DNA from: CAZJAT01 sp964544145
GTDB lineage: Bacteria; Hydrothermota; 32-111
NCBI GenBank assembly: GCA_964544145.1
Contig: CAZJAT010000004.1
Span: 23,038-87,037, forward strand
Direction of reading: 5' to 3'
DNA: 64,000 bases
A program made the position numbers and the translations under genes. The notes beneath the pieces are model-generated. The model did not search any database, had not been told where the DNA came from, and was given only the letters and a program-made list of their open reading frames with translations. Positions 37,328 through 45,802 of the stretch are shown here, one piece after another. The first letter of the stretch is position 1; each line of letters starts with the position of its first letter.

Positions 37328-39048
37328 GTCTGAATGTCCTTTGTGGGTTTTATTAAGTGTCTGTATTGCTTCATTCCCAGAAGTCCCTGTGCAATATCTC
37401 TGAATAATGGTGCTGCAACCTCTGATCCCCAATAAACACCACGCGGCTCATCAACCGTTACTATCATTATTATCTCGGGATTTTCTGCAGGGAAATAACC
37501 GGCAAAAGATGAAACAAATTGTCCTTTCTGATATCCGCCTGATGATGAACTTTTCTCAGCAGTACCTGTTTTACCAGCTATTGTTATACCCGGTATGGAT
37601 GCCTTTATTCCTGTACCGCATAGAACAACATCAATGAGCATTTCATTCAATTTGTCTGCTGTGGATTCTTTTAGGATACGTTTCTTTGAAGAATTTGAGT
37701 AATTTTCCTTATCAACTGTTTTTATGATTGTCGGTTTAACATAATAACCTTTATTTGCAACAATATTGTATGCGGCAATCATCTGTAATGCAGTTACGCT
37801 AACCCCTTGACCAAAACAGATATTTGCCTGATGAATTGGTATCCACTCCCTTTCATTGAGAAGAAGACCTTTCTGTTCACCCGGTAATCCGATATTTATC
37901 CGCTTATTGATACCCATTGCATTAATCATTACATAGAGGAGACGTTTTCCCACTTTATTGCCAATATTAACAAAACCGATATTGCTAGATTCAATAAAAC
38001 TCTCTTTGAATGTAAGCTGACCACTTTCATGAGCATCAGTAATTATATGACCATTTATAATGAGTGAATCCTCGCCAGCTTTTTTTACAATATCTTGCTC
38101 ATCAATAACATTATATTCAAGGGCAGCAGCTGCAGTGATAAGTTTGAATATAGATCCCGGTTCATAGAGCGAAAGAATGGAATAATTCTTACATGCAGAT
38201 GGATCCCCTCTGCCAAGCAGATTGGATTCATATGAGGGATAGTTTGCCATTGCGAGAATTTCTCCTGTCTTCACATTCATAATGATGACATTCCCGCTTT
38301 TTGCTTTATACTTATCAACATAATTCTGCAGATTGAAATATGCAATCTGCTGTATCTTTGAATCAAGGGTAAGTACTATAGGAGCTCCTTTTTGAGCCAA
38401 TTTGTCCTTATATGATGGATGCTTAAATATCTTTCCATTGGGTTTCCTCTGATATTGGATATATCCGTTCTCTCCCTTCAGCTGATCATCAAATCCGTAT
38501 TCAAGACCTTCAAGTCCTGAATAATCAATACCGACAAATCCTATTACACCGGAAAATACCTCTGCATTATTGTAATAGCGGATTTTCTCCCTTTTTATTA
38601 TGATTGCATCGGAATGGATGTCTGATATCATTGCCACATATGATTGCGGAATATTGTAATAGAGGGGAATATAATCAAAGGATTCATTGAGTTTACTTAT
38701 TATCTCCTGATAGGGCATCAATCCTGTATTGGCAATCTTATGAGCAAGACCTTCTGTATCCTTAATCATCTTTTTTGTGATATACAGATTATCACATAAT
38801 ATATTTGTTGCAATTATGTTTCCCTGTCTATCCATAATATCGCCTCTCTCAGCTCTATCTATCATAATAAGGCGATTTTTCTGCAGGCAAATCTTTTCAA
38901 TTCTCTTATTATCAATCAATTGAATTGTAATCATTTTTGCAATAATTATAGCTGTAAACACAGTCAACATGATAACAGTTATGGCGATTTTTTTATTAAT
39001 TTTCTTGGAGTATTGCTGTATATTCTTTATCATCATCTCAGGGTGCAT
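37324..39048 (-). CDS. ftsI: Septal class B penicillin-binding protein (FtsI/PBP3)
   Basis: This ~574-residue transpeptidase has an N-terminal membrane anchor (ITVIMLTVFTAIIIA), a PBP dimer domain (RGDIMDRQGN) and the three penicillin-binding motifs: SIFK at about 299-302, SSN at 354-356 and KTG at 493-495. No PASTA repeats are present. The ATG at 39048 has GGAG 6 nt upstream and overlaps the ftsL end by 11 nt; the longest frame reaches 39087. Confidence 0.95.
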   Translation of the reverse strand: MHPEMMIKNIQQYSKKINKKIAITVIMLTVFTAIIIAKMITIQLIDNKRIEKICLQKNRLIMIDRAERGDIMDRQGNIIATNILCDNLYITKKMIKDTEGLAHKIANTGLMPYQEIISKLNESFDYIPLYYNIPQSYVAMISDIHSDAIIIKREKIRYYNNAEVFSGVIGFVGIDYSGLEGLEYGFDDQLKGENGYIQYQRKPNGKIFKHPSYKDKLAQKGAPIVLTLDSKIQQIAYFNLQNYVDKYKAKSGNVIIMNVKTGEILAMANYPSYESNLLGRGDPSACKNYSILSLYEPGSIFKLITAAAALEYNVIDEQDIVKKAGEDSLIINGHIITDAHESGQLTFKESFIESSNIGFVNIGNKVGKRLLYVMINAMGINKRINIGLPGEQKGLLLNEREWIPIHQANICFGQGVSVTALQMIAAYNIVANKGYYVKPTIIKTVDKENYSNSSKKRILKESTADKLNEMLIDVVLCGTGIKASIPGITIAGKTGTAEKSSSSGGYQKGQFVSSFAGYFPAENPEIIMIVTVDEPRGVYWGSEVAAPLFRDIAQGLLGMKQYRHLIKPTKDIQT

Positions 39049-39286
39049 AATCATCTCCAGTAGGGAAGTGCATGGATAATGAATCAACAGCTACCCTATG
39101 TAATCTCTCATATGACATAAGGTGATTTATTTCAAGGGAGAGTTTCATATATCTGCCTTTTGCACTTTCATATTCCTTTTCATGTTCATTTATCAGCATT
39201 GTAAGCTGTAATACATAGAATCTGGTCCAGGTTATCATAAAGAGAATTATTGCAATAATTAAAATATTCATTGCCTGTTTCTTCAT
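39038..39286 (-). CDS. ftsL: Cell division protein FtsL-like
   Basis: An 82-residue bitopic protein: a transmembrane helix at about 5-22 (MNILIIAIILFMITWTRF) followed by a leucine/tyrosine heptad-rich coiled-coil segment. Size, topology and the position between rsmH and ftsI identify it as FtsL; the sequence itself carries little conserved signal. The ATG at 39286 overlaps the rsmH stop (ATGA) with AGAGG upstream, so I prefer it to the longer frame at 39304. Confidence 0.85.
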   Translation of the reverse strand: MKKQAMNILIIAIILFMITWTRFYVLQLTMLINEHEKEYESAKGRYMKLSLEINHLMSYERLHRVAVDSLSMHFPTGDDYAP

Positions 39287-40131
39287 GCAATCCTCTCTGC
39301 GCATCTGAGTTTAGCACTTCTTGCACGCTTATTACGTTTGACTTCCTCATAATGAGGTTTAACGGTTTTTTTATTGATCAATATGAAATCATCATTATTC
39401 TTAAAAAAATATTTGACAATTCTATCCTCAAGCGAATGATAGGATATTACAACAATTCTGCCGTTTCCTTTCAGCAATTGAGGTGCTTTTTCCAGAAATT
39501 TCTCAAGACTGCCTAATTCATCATTGATAAATATACGTAATGCCTGGAATACCCTGCGCAAAGCAAATTTGACACCCCTGCCTCTGCATCCTTCAATAAT
39601 TGCATTCTTCAAGTCAAATGTTGTATTCATTTTGTTGTGCATTGCTGCTTTCTTAATTGCAATAGCAATATCAGCGGCATTATGCTGTTCCGAATAACGC
39701 TCAATAATTGAAGCAATCTTCTCAGCAGGGACATTGTGAAGAAAATCAATGAGTGACAGATTCTCTGTATTATTCATCCTCATATCAAGAGGTGCATTGA
39801 AACGAAATGAAAAACCTCTGTCAGCATTATCAATCTGATATGAAGAAACACCCAAATCAAGCAATATCCCGTCAAATGTTATTTCAGAATCAAAATCTGC
39901 AAAATTCATATGCATAATCTCAATATTGGATGATGTGAAGTGGTCATTCAGGTAATCAATAGCCTGAGCATCCCTGTCAATCATAATCAATCGACCTTCT
40001 TTTTCTAATCGTTTAAAAATCTCTACAGAGTGTCCGCCAAAGCCGGCTGTACAGTCAAGATAAATACCGTTTTTTCTGATATTGAGAAAATCAATTGTAT
40101 CATTCAATAATACAGGTATATGAATGTTCAT
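39283..40131 (-). CDS. rsmH: 16S rRNA (cytosine-1402-N4)-methyltransferase
   Basis: The 282-residue SAM-dependent enzyme (MraW) methylates C1402 in the ribosomal P site. The N-terminal HIPVLLNDTIDFL is at about 3-15, the SAM motif DCTAGFGGHS near 26-35, GILLDLGVSSYQID near 89-102 and DRGFSFRFNAPLDMRM near 103-118. The tail is RNKRARSAKLRCAER. It overlaps the STAS-like gene by 4 nt. Confidence 0.96.
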   Translation of the reverse strand: MNIHIPVLLNDTIDFLNIRKNGIYLDCTAGFGGHSVEIFKRLEKEGRLIMIDRDAQAIDYLNDHFTSSNIEIMHMNFADFDSEITFDGILLDLGVSSYQIDNADRGFSFRFNAPLDMRMNNTENLSLIDFLHNVPAEKIASIIERYSEQHNAADIAIAIKKAAMHNKMNTTFDLKNAIIEGCRGRGVKFALRRVFQALRIFINDELGSLEKFLEKAPQLLKGNGRIVVISYHSLEDRIVKYFFKNNDDFILINKKTVKPHYEEVKRNKRARSAKLRCAERIA

Positions 40132-40475
40132 ATGAACATTTTGCCGGATATTGCATGCTTTGCAGACAGCAAATCCGGAGTAATATCATAAAAAAAACGA
40201 TAATGAACCAAACTGAAGATAGCTATTATATAGGGGTCTGTACAAATGATTTTCAAATCGCGGCCATTGATCTTTAATTGCTCTCTCATATGCTCCAGTC
40301 TATGAGCAAATCTGTAATGCATATGATTTATATGTCTCAGATCTATGATAACGGATTTTTCTGAGCACATCAGCTGTCTATTAAGACGTGTCATATCAGC
40401 AGAGTCATGTGCGTCAATTGTTCCCTTGATGCTGAGCAGGAAGTATCTGTTTTTTTCACAAATACTGTAATGCAT
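40128..40475 (-). CDS. STAS-domain-like protein inserted in the dcw operon
   Basis: The 115-residue protein has the anti-sigma-factor-antagonist layout: an N-terminal strand pair with IKGTIDAHDSADMTRL, then VIIDLRHINHMHYRFAHRLEHM, then GRDLKIICTDPYIIAIFSL and a C-terminal 'sa-hAi' helix. The usual 'D-S-S-G' phosphorylation loop is replaced by HYRF, so the partner-kinase serine is missing. It lies between mraZ and rsmH with 1 nt and -4 nt spacing, and is therefore co-expressed with division genes. This is an unusual place for a STAS protein. The domain call is by pattern only; a lipid/nucleotide-binding or scaffold role is speculation. Confidence 0.65.
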   Translation of the reverse strand: MHYSICEKNRYFLLSIKGTIDAHDSADMTRLNRQLMCSEKSVIIDLRHINHMHYRFAHRLEHMREQLKINGRDLKIICTDPYIIAIFSLVHYRFFYDITPDLLSAKHAISGKMFI

Positions 40476-40476
40476 T

Positions 40477-40914
40477 TTATAGTCCTATAGATTTGAGGGT
40501 TTTCTTGTGCTTTTCTTCTATTGTGCGCATATTCTTATCAAATTCTTCGGGTTTCCATAACTCAATTCTGTCCATTGCTCCAATGATGAGGACTTCATCC
40601 TCAATACCCGCTTTCTTCATCAGATTTGCAGGGATCTTGATTCTTCCATGAGAATCTGCCTGTGTATCCTCTGCTGATGAATATATATAGTTTTTGATTA
40701 TTGTTTTATCCTCTTCATTTAATGTTTCCATAAGCTTCTGCTCAAAAGCCCTGAATGCATCATCAGGATATAGAATGAGATGATTCTCTGATGATGGTAT
40801 TACAGTAAAGTCATTGGTCATGATCTGTTTTCTCAATTTAGAGGGAATAATCACTCTTCCCTTGTTATCTATCTTGAACCCGTAGGTTCCTTTGAATGAA
40901 TATCTGCTCTCCAT
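40477..40914 (-). CDS. mraZ: Transcriptional regulator MraZ
   Basis: The protein has two AbrB-like (SpoVT-AbrB) half-domains: YGFKIDNKGRVIIPSKLRKQ near 9-28 and AEDTQADSHGRIKIPANLMKKAG near 79-101 (145 residues with this start). MraZ binds direct TGG repeats upstream of its own operon and represses the dcw cluster in other bacteria. A GTG at 40944 would extend the frame by 10 codons. The ATG at 40914 fits the family start better, lies downstream of the predicted transcription start, and has GTGGAG 5 nt upstream. Confidence 0.93.
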   Translation of the reverse strand: MESRYSFKGTYGFKIDNKGRVIIPSKLRKQIMTNDFTVIPSSENHLILYPDDAFRAFEQKLMETLNEEDKTIIKNYIYSSAEDTQADSHGRIKIPANLMKKAGIEDEVLIIGAMDRIELWKPEEFDKNMRTIEEKHKKTLKSIGL

Positions 40915-40943
40915 ATTACTCCACTTTGTTCCATTTTTTACCA
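40909..40943 (-). promoter_or_regulatory. MraZ operator: four TGG boxes at 10-bp period
   Basis: On the minus strand TGGTA (40943-40939), TGGAA (40933-40929), TGGAG (40923-40919) and TGGAG (40913-40909) are separated by exactly 5 nt each. Known E. coli MraZ boxes are TGGGN repeats with the same 5-nt spacing. Here the array covers the predicted transcription start (~40938), the ribosome binding site and the start codon, so binding would block initiation. Confidence 0.75.
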
Positions 40944-40944
40944 C

Positions 40945-40973
40945 ATTCTACTAATTTTAACCCATTATGTCAA
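40945..40973 (-). promoter_or_regulatory. dcw operon promoter (PmraZ)
   Basis: Minus strand TTGACA (40973-40968), 17-bp spacer, TAGAAT (40950-40945). Predicted start near 40938, 24 nt before the mraZ ATG. No other clear promoter was seen between here and ftsZ, so the cluster may be one ~16-kb transcript. Confidence 0.7.
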
Positions 40974-40986
40974 GTAAAAAATATAA

Positions 40987-41011
40987 TTATTATTATGTAG
41001 TTATTATTATG
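40987..41011. repeat. Tandem 11-mer repeat, 14-nt period
   Basis: TTATTATTATG occurs at 40987-40997 and again at 41001-41011, between the divergent mraZ and M23 promoters. Low complexity makes chance likely; a binding-site role is only possible. Confidence 0.3.
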
Positions 41012-41062
41012 CTCAATATGGTTATATTTTCATATGGTATTTATACTATTTCATATATATAC

Positions 41063-41090
41063 TTGACAATCAATAATTTATTCATATAAT
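41063..41090 (+). promoter_or_regulatory. Promoter of the M23 peptidase operon, near-leaderless
   Basis: TTGACA (41063-41068), 16-bp spacer, TATAAT (41085-41090): a full consensus match. The ATG at 41100 lies 9 nt after the -10, so the 5' leader should be 0-3 nt. No Shine-Dalgarno precedes the ATG. Confidence 0.75.
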
Positions 41091-41099
41091 TCTTATTGT

Positions 41100-42020
41100 A
41101 TGAAAAAATGGACAATTATTATTGAGAATGAGTTCATGGGAAACCATAAACCCAAAATATTTTGTATAACATCCAGTCAGATGCGTAATATTGCTGTTGT
41201 GCTTATATCAATTGCAGTCTTTTCTGCAGGTGTTTTTGTTATTGCAAAAGTCAATCATCTTGACCCCAATGCAAAATTCTCATTGAATGCAAGAAAATAT
41301 ATGCTCATACGTGATGTACAGAATAAGAATACACATATTGATAATTTGATTGGGAATATGGAATCCTTTGTTATGATGGAAAAATCATTACGAACACTGG
41401 CCAATCTTGAGCCGGTTCCCGAGGATGTGCGCAAGCTTGGTATAGGCGGTTATACTGTTTCTGACAGCAGGATTGAACATATTGACGGTTCAATGAAAAA
41501 AGTACTGACAAATCTTGATAACAGACTCTTCCAGGCACAGAATATTATTGATTTTGAAGTGGATAATGTTGATGACATTAATATCAATCTTTCAGAGCAG
41601 TATAATCTATTAAAACACAAACCATCAATTATGCCTACATATGGATGGATCACCTCAAAATTCGGTGAGAGAAAGGATCCTTTTACCGGTAAGAAAGAAT
41701 TCCATCCGGGTATTGATATTGCCAATGATTACAATACACCTATTTATGCATCTGCAGATGGTGAAGTGATATATGCAGGCGTTCTTTCGGGCTATGGCAA
41801 TGTGATTAAAATTGACCATGGATATGGATATATAACTATGTATGCACACCTTAAAAAGATACTTGTAAGTAATGGAACAAAGGTTTCCAGGCATCAATTA
41901 ATTGCAAAAATGGGCAGCACTGGAAAATCCACAGGTCCTCATCTGCACTATGAGGTGAGACTCTTCAATAAAAAAACAGATCCATTTAAATTTATTGACA
42001 GAGACACTGTTGTTCGCTAA
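41100..42020 (+). CDS. Membrane-anchored M23 family peptidoglycan endopeptidase
   Basis: The 306-residue protein has a cytoplasmic start, one transmembrane helix at about 30-50, a coiled-coil-like linker (~60-165) and a C-terminal LytM/M23 domain. FHPGIDIAND supplies the first His and Asp ligands, YAHL follows, and HLHYEVR supplies the last histidines, so the zinc site looks complete. Such proteins cut peptide cross-links in the wall. It is divergent from the dcw operon and heads an operon with dus, a methyltransferase and EndoQ. Confidence 0.9.
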   Translation: MKKWTIIIENEFMGNHKPKIFCITSSQMRNIAVVLISIAVFSAGVFVIAKVNHLDPNAKFSLNARKYMLIRDVQNKNTHIDNLIGNMESFVMMEKSLRTLANLEPVPEDVRKLGIGGYTVSDSRIEHIDGSMKKVLTNLDNRLFQAQNIIDFEVDNVDDININLSEQYNLLKHKPSIMPTYGWITSKFGERKDPFTGKKEFHPGIDIANDYNTPIYASADGEVIYAGVLSGYGNVIKIDHGYGYITMYAHLKKILVSNGTKVSRHQLIAKMGSTGKSTGPHLHYEVRLFNKKTDPFKFIDRDTVVR

Positions 42021-42952
42021 TGGACATTTCTGGAAAGTTATTTCTTGCCCCTTTAGCCGGGATCACCGATTCAATATTCAGAAAAATATGTAAACAGAAT
42101 GGTGCTGATTTTGTATGTACTGAGCTGGTTTCCGTAGAAGCGCTTTTATATGAGAATGAGAGAACAATGAGTATGCTTGATTTCTCTGCTGATGAAAAGC
42201 CTATAGGTGTTCAGCTCTTCGGAAGCAAAGCATCCTCTTTCAAAACGGCAGTTAAATCAATTGAACACCTTGATTATGATTATTTAGATATCAATATGGG
42301 ATGTTCAGTGAAAAAGGTTCTGAAAACAGGCAGTGGTGCGGCATTACTCAAAGATACAGGGAATATATTCCAAATTGTTAATGCAGTAAAAAAAGTTTCA
42401 AAAAAACCTGTATCCTGTAAAATACGGCTTGGATTCAGTGAAAATAATGGAATTGAAATAGCAAAAGCAATTGAAGAGGCAGGGGCTGATTTCATAACAG
42501 TTCACGGACGTCTGGCTATTCAAAAATTTAATGGTATGTCCGATTGGGATTCCATTGGAAGAATAAGGGATAGTATACAAATACCGGTTATAGGGAATGG
42601 CGATATATTCACTTACAATGATGCTTTGAATAAAATCGGAAAAACTGATGCAATCATGATTGGAAGAGGTGCCATGGGAAATCCATGGATATTCAGGCAG
42701 ATAAAGGAATGTATATCAAAAAAAGAGACAATTTTTGTTCCTAATACGCATGACAGAATAATGCTTCTGAAATCTCATTATGAAATGGGAGATACAGAAA
42801 ATGACAATTATATCCGTACAATGAGAAAGTATTTTCACTGGTATTCAAAGGGTATACATAGTATTAGAAAATACAGGGAGAAGATAAACAATACAACTGA
42901 TTATTCTGTAATAAAGGAAATTATACATGAAATCGACCAAGAAGTGGTTTGA
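42020..42952 (+). CDS. dus: tRNA-dihydrouridine synthase
   Basis: The 310-residue FMN enzyme reduces uridine in the tRNA D-loop. LAPLAGITDSIFRKIC is at about 8-23, GVQLFGS near 63-69, and the catalytic cysteine is in DINMGCSVKKVLKTGSGAAL near 93-112. FITVHGR near 156-162 and the FMN phosphate site AIMIGRGAMGNPWIF near 213-227 complete the fold. The DusB subfamily is most likely. Its ATG shares a base with the M23 stop codon. Confidence 0.95.
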   Translation: MDISGKLFLAPLAGITDSIFRKICKQNGADFVCTELVSVEALLYENERTMSMLDFSADEKPIGVQLFGSKASSFKTAVKSIEHLDYDYLDINMGCSVKKVLKTGSGAALLKDTGNIFQIVNAVKKVSKKPVSCKIRLGFSENNGIEIAKAIEEAGADFITVHGRLAIQKFNGMSDWDSIGRIRDSIQIPVIGNGDIFTYNDALNKIGKTDAIMIGRGAMGNPWIFRQIKECISKKETIFVPNTHDRIMLLKSHYEMGDTENDNYIRTMRKYFHWYSKGIHSIRKYREKINNTTDYSVIKEIIHEIDQEVV

Positions 42953-43670
42953 TTACAATGAAGTTGCTGCATATTACAATGAATTAATGAGATATATTCC
43001 ATATGATAAATGGGCACATTATATTGTAAAGATGTTTTTTCTCCATAATGGCAGGGGAAATAAAACTGCAGACTTGGGATGCGGCACATGTTCGCTTGAT
43101 AGGGAATTGTCACAGAGAGGTATGGAAATAACAGGTATTGACATATCTTTTCAGATGCTTTCAGAGGCAATGAGAGGTGCTGAACGGATAAATCATAATA
43201 TGATCAATGGTAATATTACAGATATGCCGGTTAAGAATGAATCATTCAATCTTCTTGTGAGTATGTATGATACTGTCAATCACCTTAATGATAATCAATT
43301 CCGCTTATTTGCATCTGAGAGTCACAGAATACTTGCTGATAGCGGAATTTTAATGTTTGATTTTAATACAAAGGAAGGATTGCAGTCATTTGCTTCAGAT
43401 GATTTTATAAGAAAAGGCAATGAATTCACATCATTCTGGAATATGAAAACTGATGAAAATTATGAATTCTGTACATTGCATCTATCAATAAAAAATACTG
43501 ATGGAACATTCAAAGAAATGAAGTTTTCCGAGAGGGCTATTGAATCAGAGGAAATACTTAAAGTAATGAATGAAAGCGGCTTTAGTGAAATTCATCTATA
43601 TGATTTCCTCACTGAAGATGTAATGAACAAAATGGATGAAAGAGGATTTGCGGTATGTATAAAGACATAG
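42927..43670 (+). CDS. Class I SAM-dependent methyltransferase
   Basis: The 247-residue protein has motif I ADLGCGTCSLDREL at about 48-61, motif II GIDISFQMLSEA near 70-81 and the VSMYDTVNHL post-motif near 111-120. The fold is that of small-molecule methyltransferases; no substrate can be assigned. It overlaps dus by 26 nt and EndoQ by 16 nt. Confidence 0.85.
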   Translation: MKSTKKWFDYNEVAAYYNELMRYIPYDKWAHYIVKMFFLHNGRGNKTADLGCGTCSLDRELSQRGMEITGIDISFQMLSEAMRGAERINHNMINGNITDMPVKNESFNLLVSMYDTVNHLNDNQFRLFASESHRILADSGILMFDFNTKEGLQSFASDDFIRKGNEFTSFWNMKTDENYEFCTLHLSIKNTDGTFKEMKFSERAIESEEILKVMNESGFSEIHLYDFLTEDVMNKMDERGFAVCIKT

Positions 43671-44830
43671 CTGTATTGGACCTTCATATTCACACAAAAT
43701 ATTCCATTGCATGTTCAAGGGATGCTGATCTAGAAGGGTATTCTCAACTGGGATTGAAAAAAGGAATAGATTATCTTGGTACAGGGGATATGTTTAAATC
43801 AGAGCATCTTGATGATATGAAAAAACATTTGTCAGAATGTGATAAGGGTGTTTATGAATATCATAAGCAGAAATTTTTTATTACAGGTGAAATATCACTA
43901 ATATACAGGGAACATGATATTGTTAAAAAGGTTCATCTTCTGCTGATATTGTCTTCAGTAAAATCCGCATATGCTTTAAAGAAAATATTTTCTGCTTATG
44001 GAAAGCTGGAGTCAAATGGAAGACCGATTCTCAAAATATCTGTCAGGGATGCTGTCCGAATGGTCAAGGATTTAGATAATGATGCAATCATTATTCCTGC
44101 ACATATCTGGACACCTCATTTCGGAATTTTAGGGAAAAAATCAGGATATGATTCGCTTCATGAATCAATTGAACACATTGAGTATTTCAGTGCATTGGAA
44201 ACAGGATTATCATCTGACCCTGCAATGAATAGATATGTGGAAGAATTGGATGTTTTTAATCTGGTATCATTCTCTGATGCCCATTCTCCAGGCAGAATCG
44301 GCCGTGAATTTACATATGTAAAGAGTAAAGGCTTAAATATAAATACATTAAAAGATGCATTAGAGAATAAAAATGATATGCTGATAGGAACAGCCGAATT
44401 CTATCCGCAGGAAGGGAAATATTTTGCATCAGGTCACAGAAAATGCAATTATTCAACATTGAATAATGAGCACATCTGTCCTGTATGCAATAAAACGCTT
44501 ACAGATGGCGTGATGAGCCGTATAAAACAATTATCTTCAAGAAAATCACCTATTGCCCATAATAAAGAAGTGATATATGTATTACCTCTTGAATTGATTG
44601 CAAAGATGCTGAAAAAGAGAAAAATGGGTAAATCGGAAAAATCCATTCTTAAAATACTAGGTGATGCAATGCCTGAATCTCATCTTAAGGCATTTGCAGA
44701 TAAAATTGAAATTGACAGGATACTGCCTTATGGTATAGGATATATGATAGAAAAAATTAGAAAGGGAAAACTGAAATTTAATCCCGGATTTGACGGTGTA
44801 TATGGTCAGCCTGTATTCAAGGAGGAATAA
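43655..44830 (+). CDS. EndoQ-like PHP-domain DNA repair endonuclease
   Basis: The 391-residue protein starts with a PHP metal site LDLHIHTKYSIACS (His11, His13). Further ligands are in PAHIWTPHFG (148-157) and SDAHS (207-211). A zinc-finger segment follows with Cys264, Cys275 and Cys278 (GHRKCNY ... CPVCNK), and the C-terminus ends in NPGFDGVYGQPVF. This order matches endonuclease Q, which nicks 5' of deaminated bases such as uracil and hypoxanthine. The family is known from Thermococcales and a minority of bacteria. It could alternatively be an uncharacterised PHP paralogue. Confidence 0.8.
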   Translation: MYKDIAVLDLHIHTKYSIACSRDADLEGYSQLGLKKGIDYLGTGDMFKSEHLDDMKKHLSECDKGVYEYHKQKFFITGEISLIYREHDIVKKVHLLLILSSVKSAYALKKIFSAYGKLESNGRPILKISVRDAVRMVKDLDNDAIIIPAHIWTPHFGILGKKSGYDSLHESIEHIEYFSALETGLSSDPAMNRYVEELDVFNLVSFSDAHSPGRIGREFTYVKSKGLNINTLKDALENKNDMLIGTAEFYPQEGKYFASGHRKCNYSTLNNEHICPVCNKTLTDGVMSRIKQLSSRKSPIAHNKEVIYVLPLELIAKMLKKRKMGKSEKSILKILGDAMPESHLKAFADKIEIDRILPYGIGYMIEKIRKGKLKFNPGFDGVYGQPVFKEE

Positions 44831-45303
44831 TGGAACATAAATGGGCTCCATGGCGTATGGAATATATAGAGCAGAAGAAATCAGAAGATTGTATTTTCTG
44901 CAATAAAGAAGAGGAAATGGTAATAATGGATAATGAAGAGTTTATAATAATGATGAATAAGTTTCCATACAATAATGGACATATTATGGTGGCCCCACTG
45001 AAACATAATACAATGCTTGAAGCTTTATCCGAAGATGAGAGTAATAATTTAATGAGAGGTATTCAATTGGGCATTTCAATAATTAAGCGGGCATATCAAC
45101 CTGATGGAATTAATGTCGGAATCAATATGGGGCAGAGTGCAGGAGCGGGAATAGATGATCATCTTCATGTACACATAGTCCCCAGATGGAATGGAGATAC
45201 AAATTTTATGCCTATTTTTGCAGATACAAAATTGATATCTGAAGGACTGGCACAGACAAAAATCAGATTACAGAAAGCATTAAAGGAGCTGCAGAATGAA
45301 TGA
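44830..45303 (+). CDS. HIT-family nucleotide hydrolase/phosphorylase
   Basis: The 157-residue protein carries the histidine triad DHLHVHIVPRW with His111, His113 and His115, and a CIFC metal pair at 21-24. PYNNGHIMVAP near 46-56 is also conserved. The N-terminal WAPWRMEYI and overall length match the Ap4A phosphorylase-like branch. Substrate is probably a dinucleoside polyphosphate or nucleotide adduct. Its start shares a base with the EndoQ stop, and GGAGG lies upstream. Confidence 0.9.
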   Translation: MEHKWAPWRMEYIEQKKSEDCIFCNKEEEMVIMDNEEFIIMMNKFPYNNGHIMVAPLKHNTMLEALSEDESNNLMRGIQLGISIIKRAYQPDGINVGINMGQSAGAGIDDHLHVHIVPRWNGDTNFMPIFADTKLISEGLAQTKIRLQKALKELQNE

Positions 45304-45724
45304 ATCATTCCAATGGGTTTCCCATCCTGTCAAGGAATCACCTAAAAAGAATCTGATTGCATTTGGAGGTATAATAGTTATTCTGGTCGGCGGTTACATA
45401 TGGCTTTATATACCCGGTGTATTGTTGGGTTTAATAATAATATCATTAACACTGCTGCCTTATTTCATGCCTACCAGATATATCATAAAAGATTCAGGCA
45501 TAGAAGTTCATTATCTTTTCCAGAAAAAGACATATAATTGGAGTACATTCAGGTCATATTATAATGATGAAAACGGTATTCTTCTTTCCCCATTCAGGGT
45601 TCCCAACAGATTGGAGAATTTCAGGGGTCTATATGTGAGATTCGGAAGTGAAAAAGAAAAAATACAGACATTAATATCCCATTATATGGATAATAATGCT
45701 AAAGAAAATCCCGAAAAAACTTAA
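45296..45724 (+). CDS. Small two-helix membrane protein with a PH-like domain
   Basis: The 142-residue protein has two adjacent hydrophobic helices at about 20-38 and 40-60. A soluble segment follows with RYIIKDSGIEVHYLFQKKTYNWSTF-type beta strands, typical in layout of bacterial PH-like (DUF304-type) domains. Function unknown. It overlaps the HIT gene by 8 nt and ends the operon. Confidence 0.55.
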   Translation: MNESFQWVSHPVKESPKKNLIAFGGIIVILVGGYIWLYIPGVLLGLIIISLTLLPYFMPTRYIIKDSGIEVHYLFQKKTYNWSTFRSYYNDENGILLSPFRVPNRLENFRGLYVRFGSEKEKIQTLISHYMDNNAKENPEKT

Positions 45725-45767
45725 TCATATATTGATTGGCAGAGCATCAATTAATGTCTCATAAGAC

Positions 45768-45795
45768 TTGACACTTATTCTGCTTTGAGTACAAT
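45768..45795 (+). promoter_or_regulatory. Leaderless promoter of the sensor gene
   Basis: TTGACA (45768-45773), 16-bp spacer, TACAAT (45790-45795). The ATG at 45803 is 7 nt downstream, so transcription should start within a base of it; upstream in-frame TTG (45785) and ATG (45794) codons lie inside or beside the -10 and would not be transcribed. Confidence 0.65.
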
Positions 45796-45802
45796 GATTA
45801 TT

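Noticed and set aside
45729..45755. Possible terminator hairpin after the operon ending at 45724 (TTGAT/ATCAA stem)
   Set aside because: The stem is only 5-6 AT-rich pairs with no U-tract; too weak to call.
45785..45802. Upstream TTG (45785) and ATG (45794) starts for the sensor gene
   Set aside because: They lie within or next to the predicted -10 element, so they would precede the transcription start; ATG at 45803 fits the promoter.
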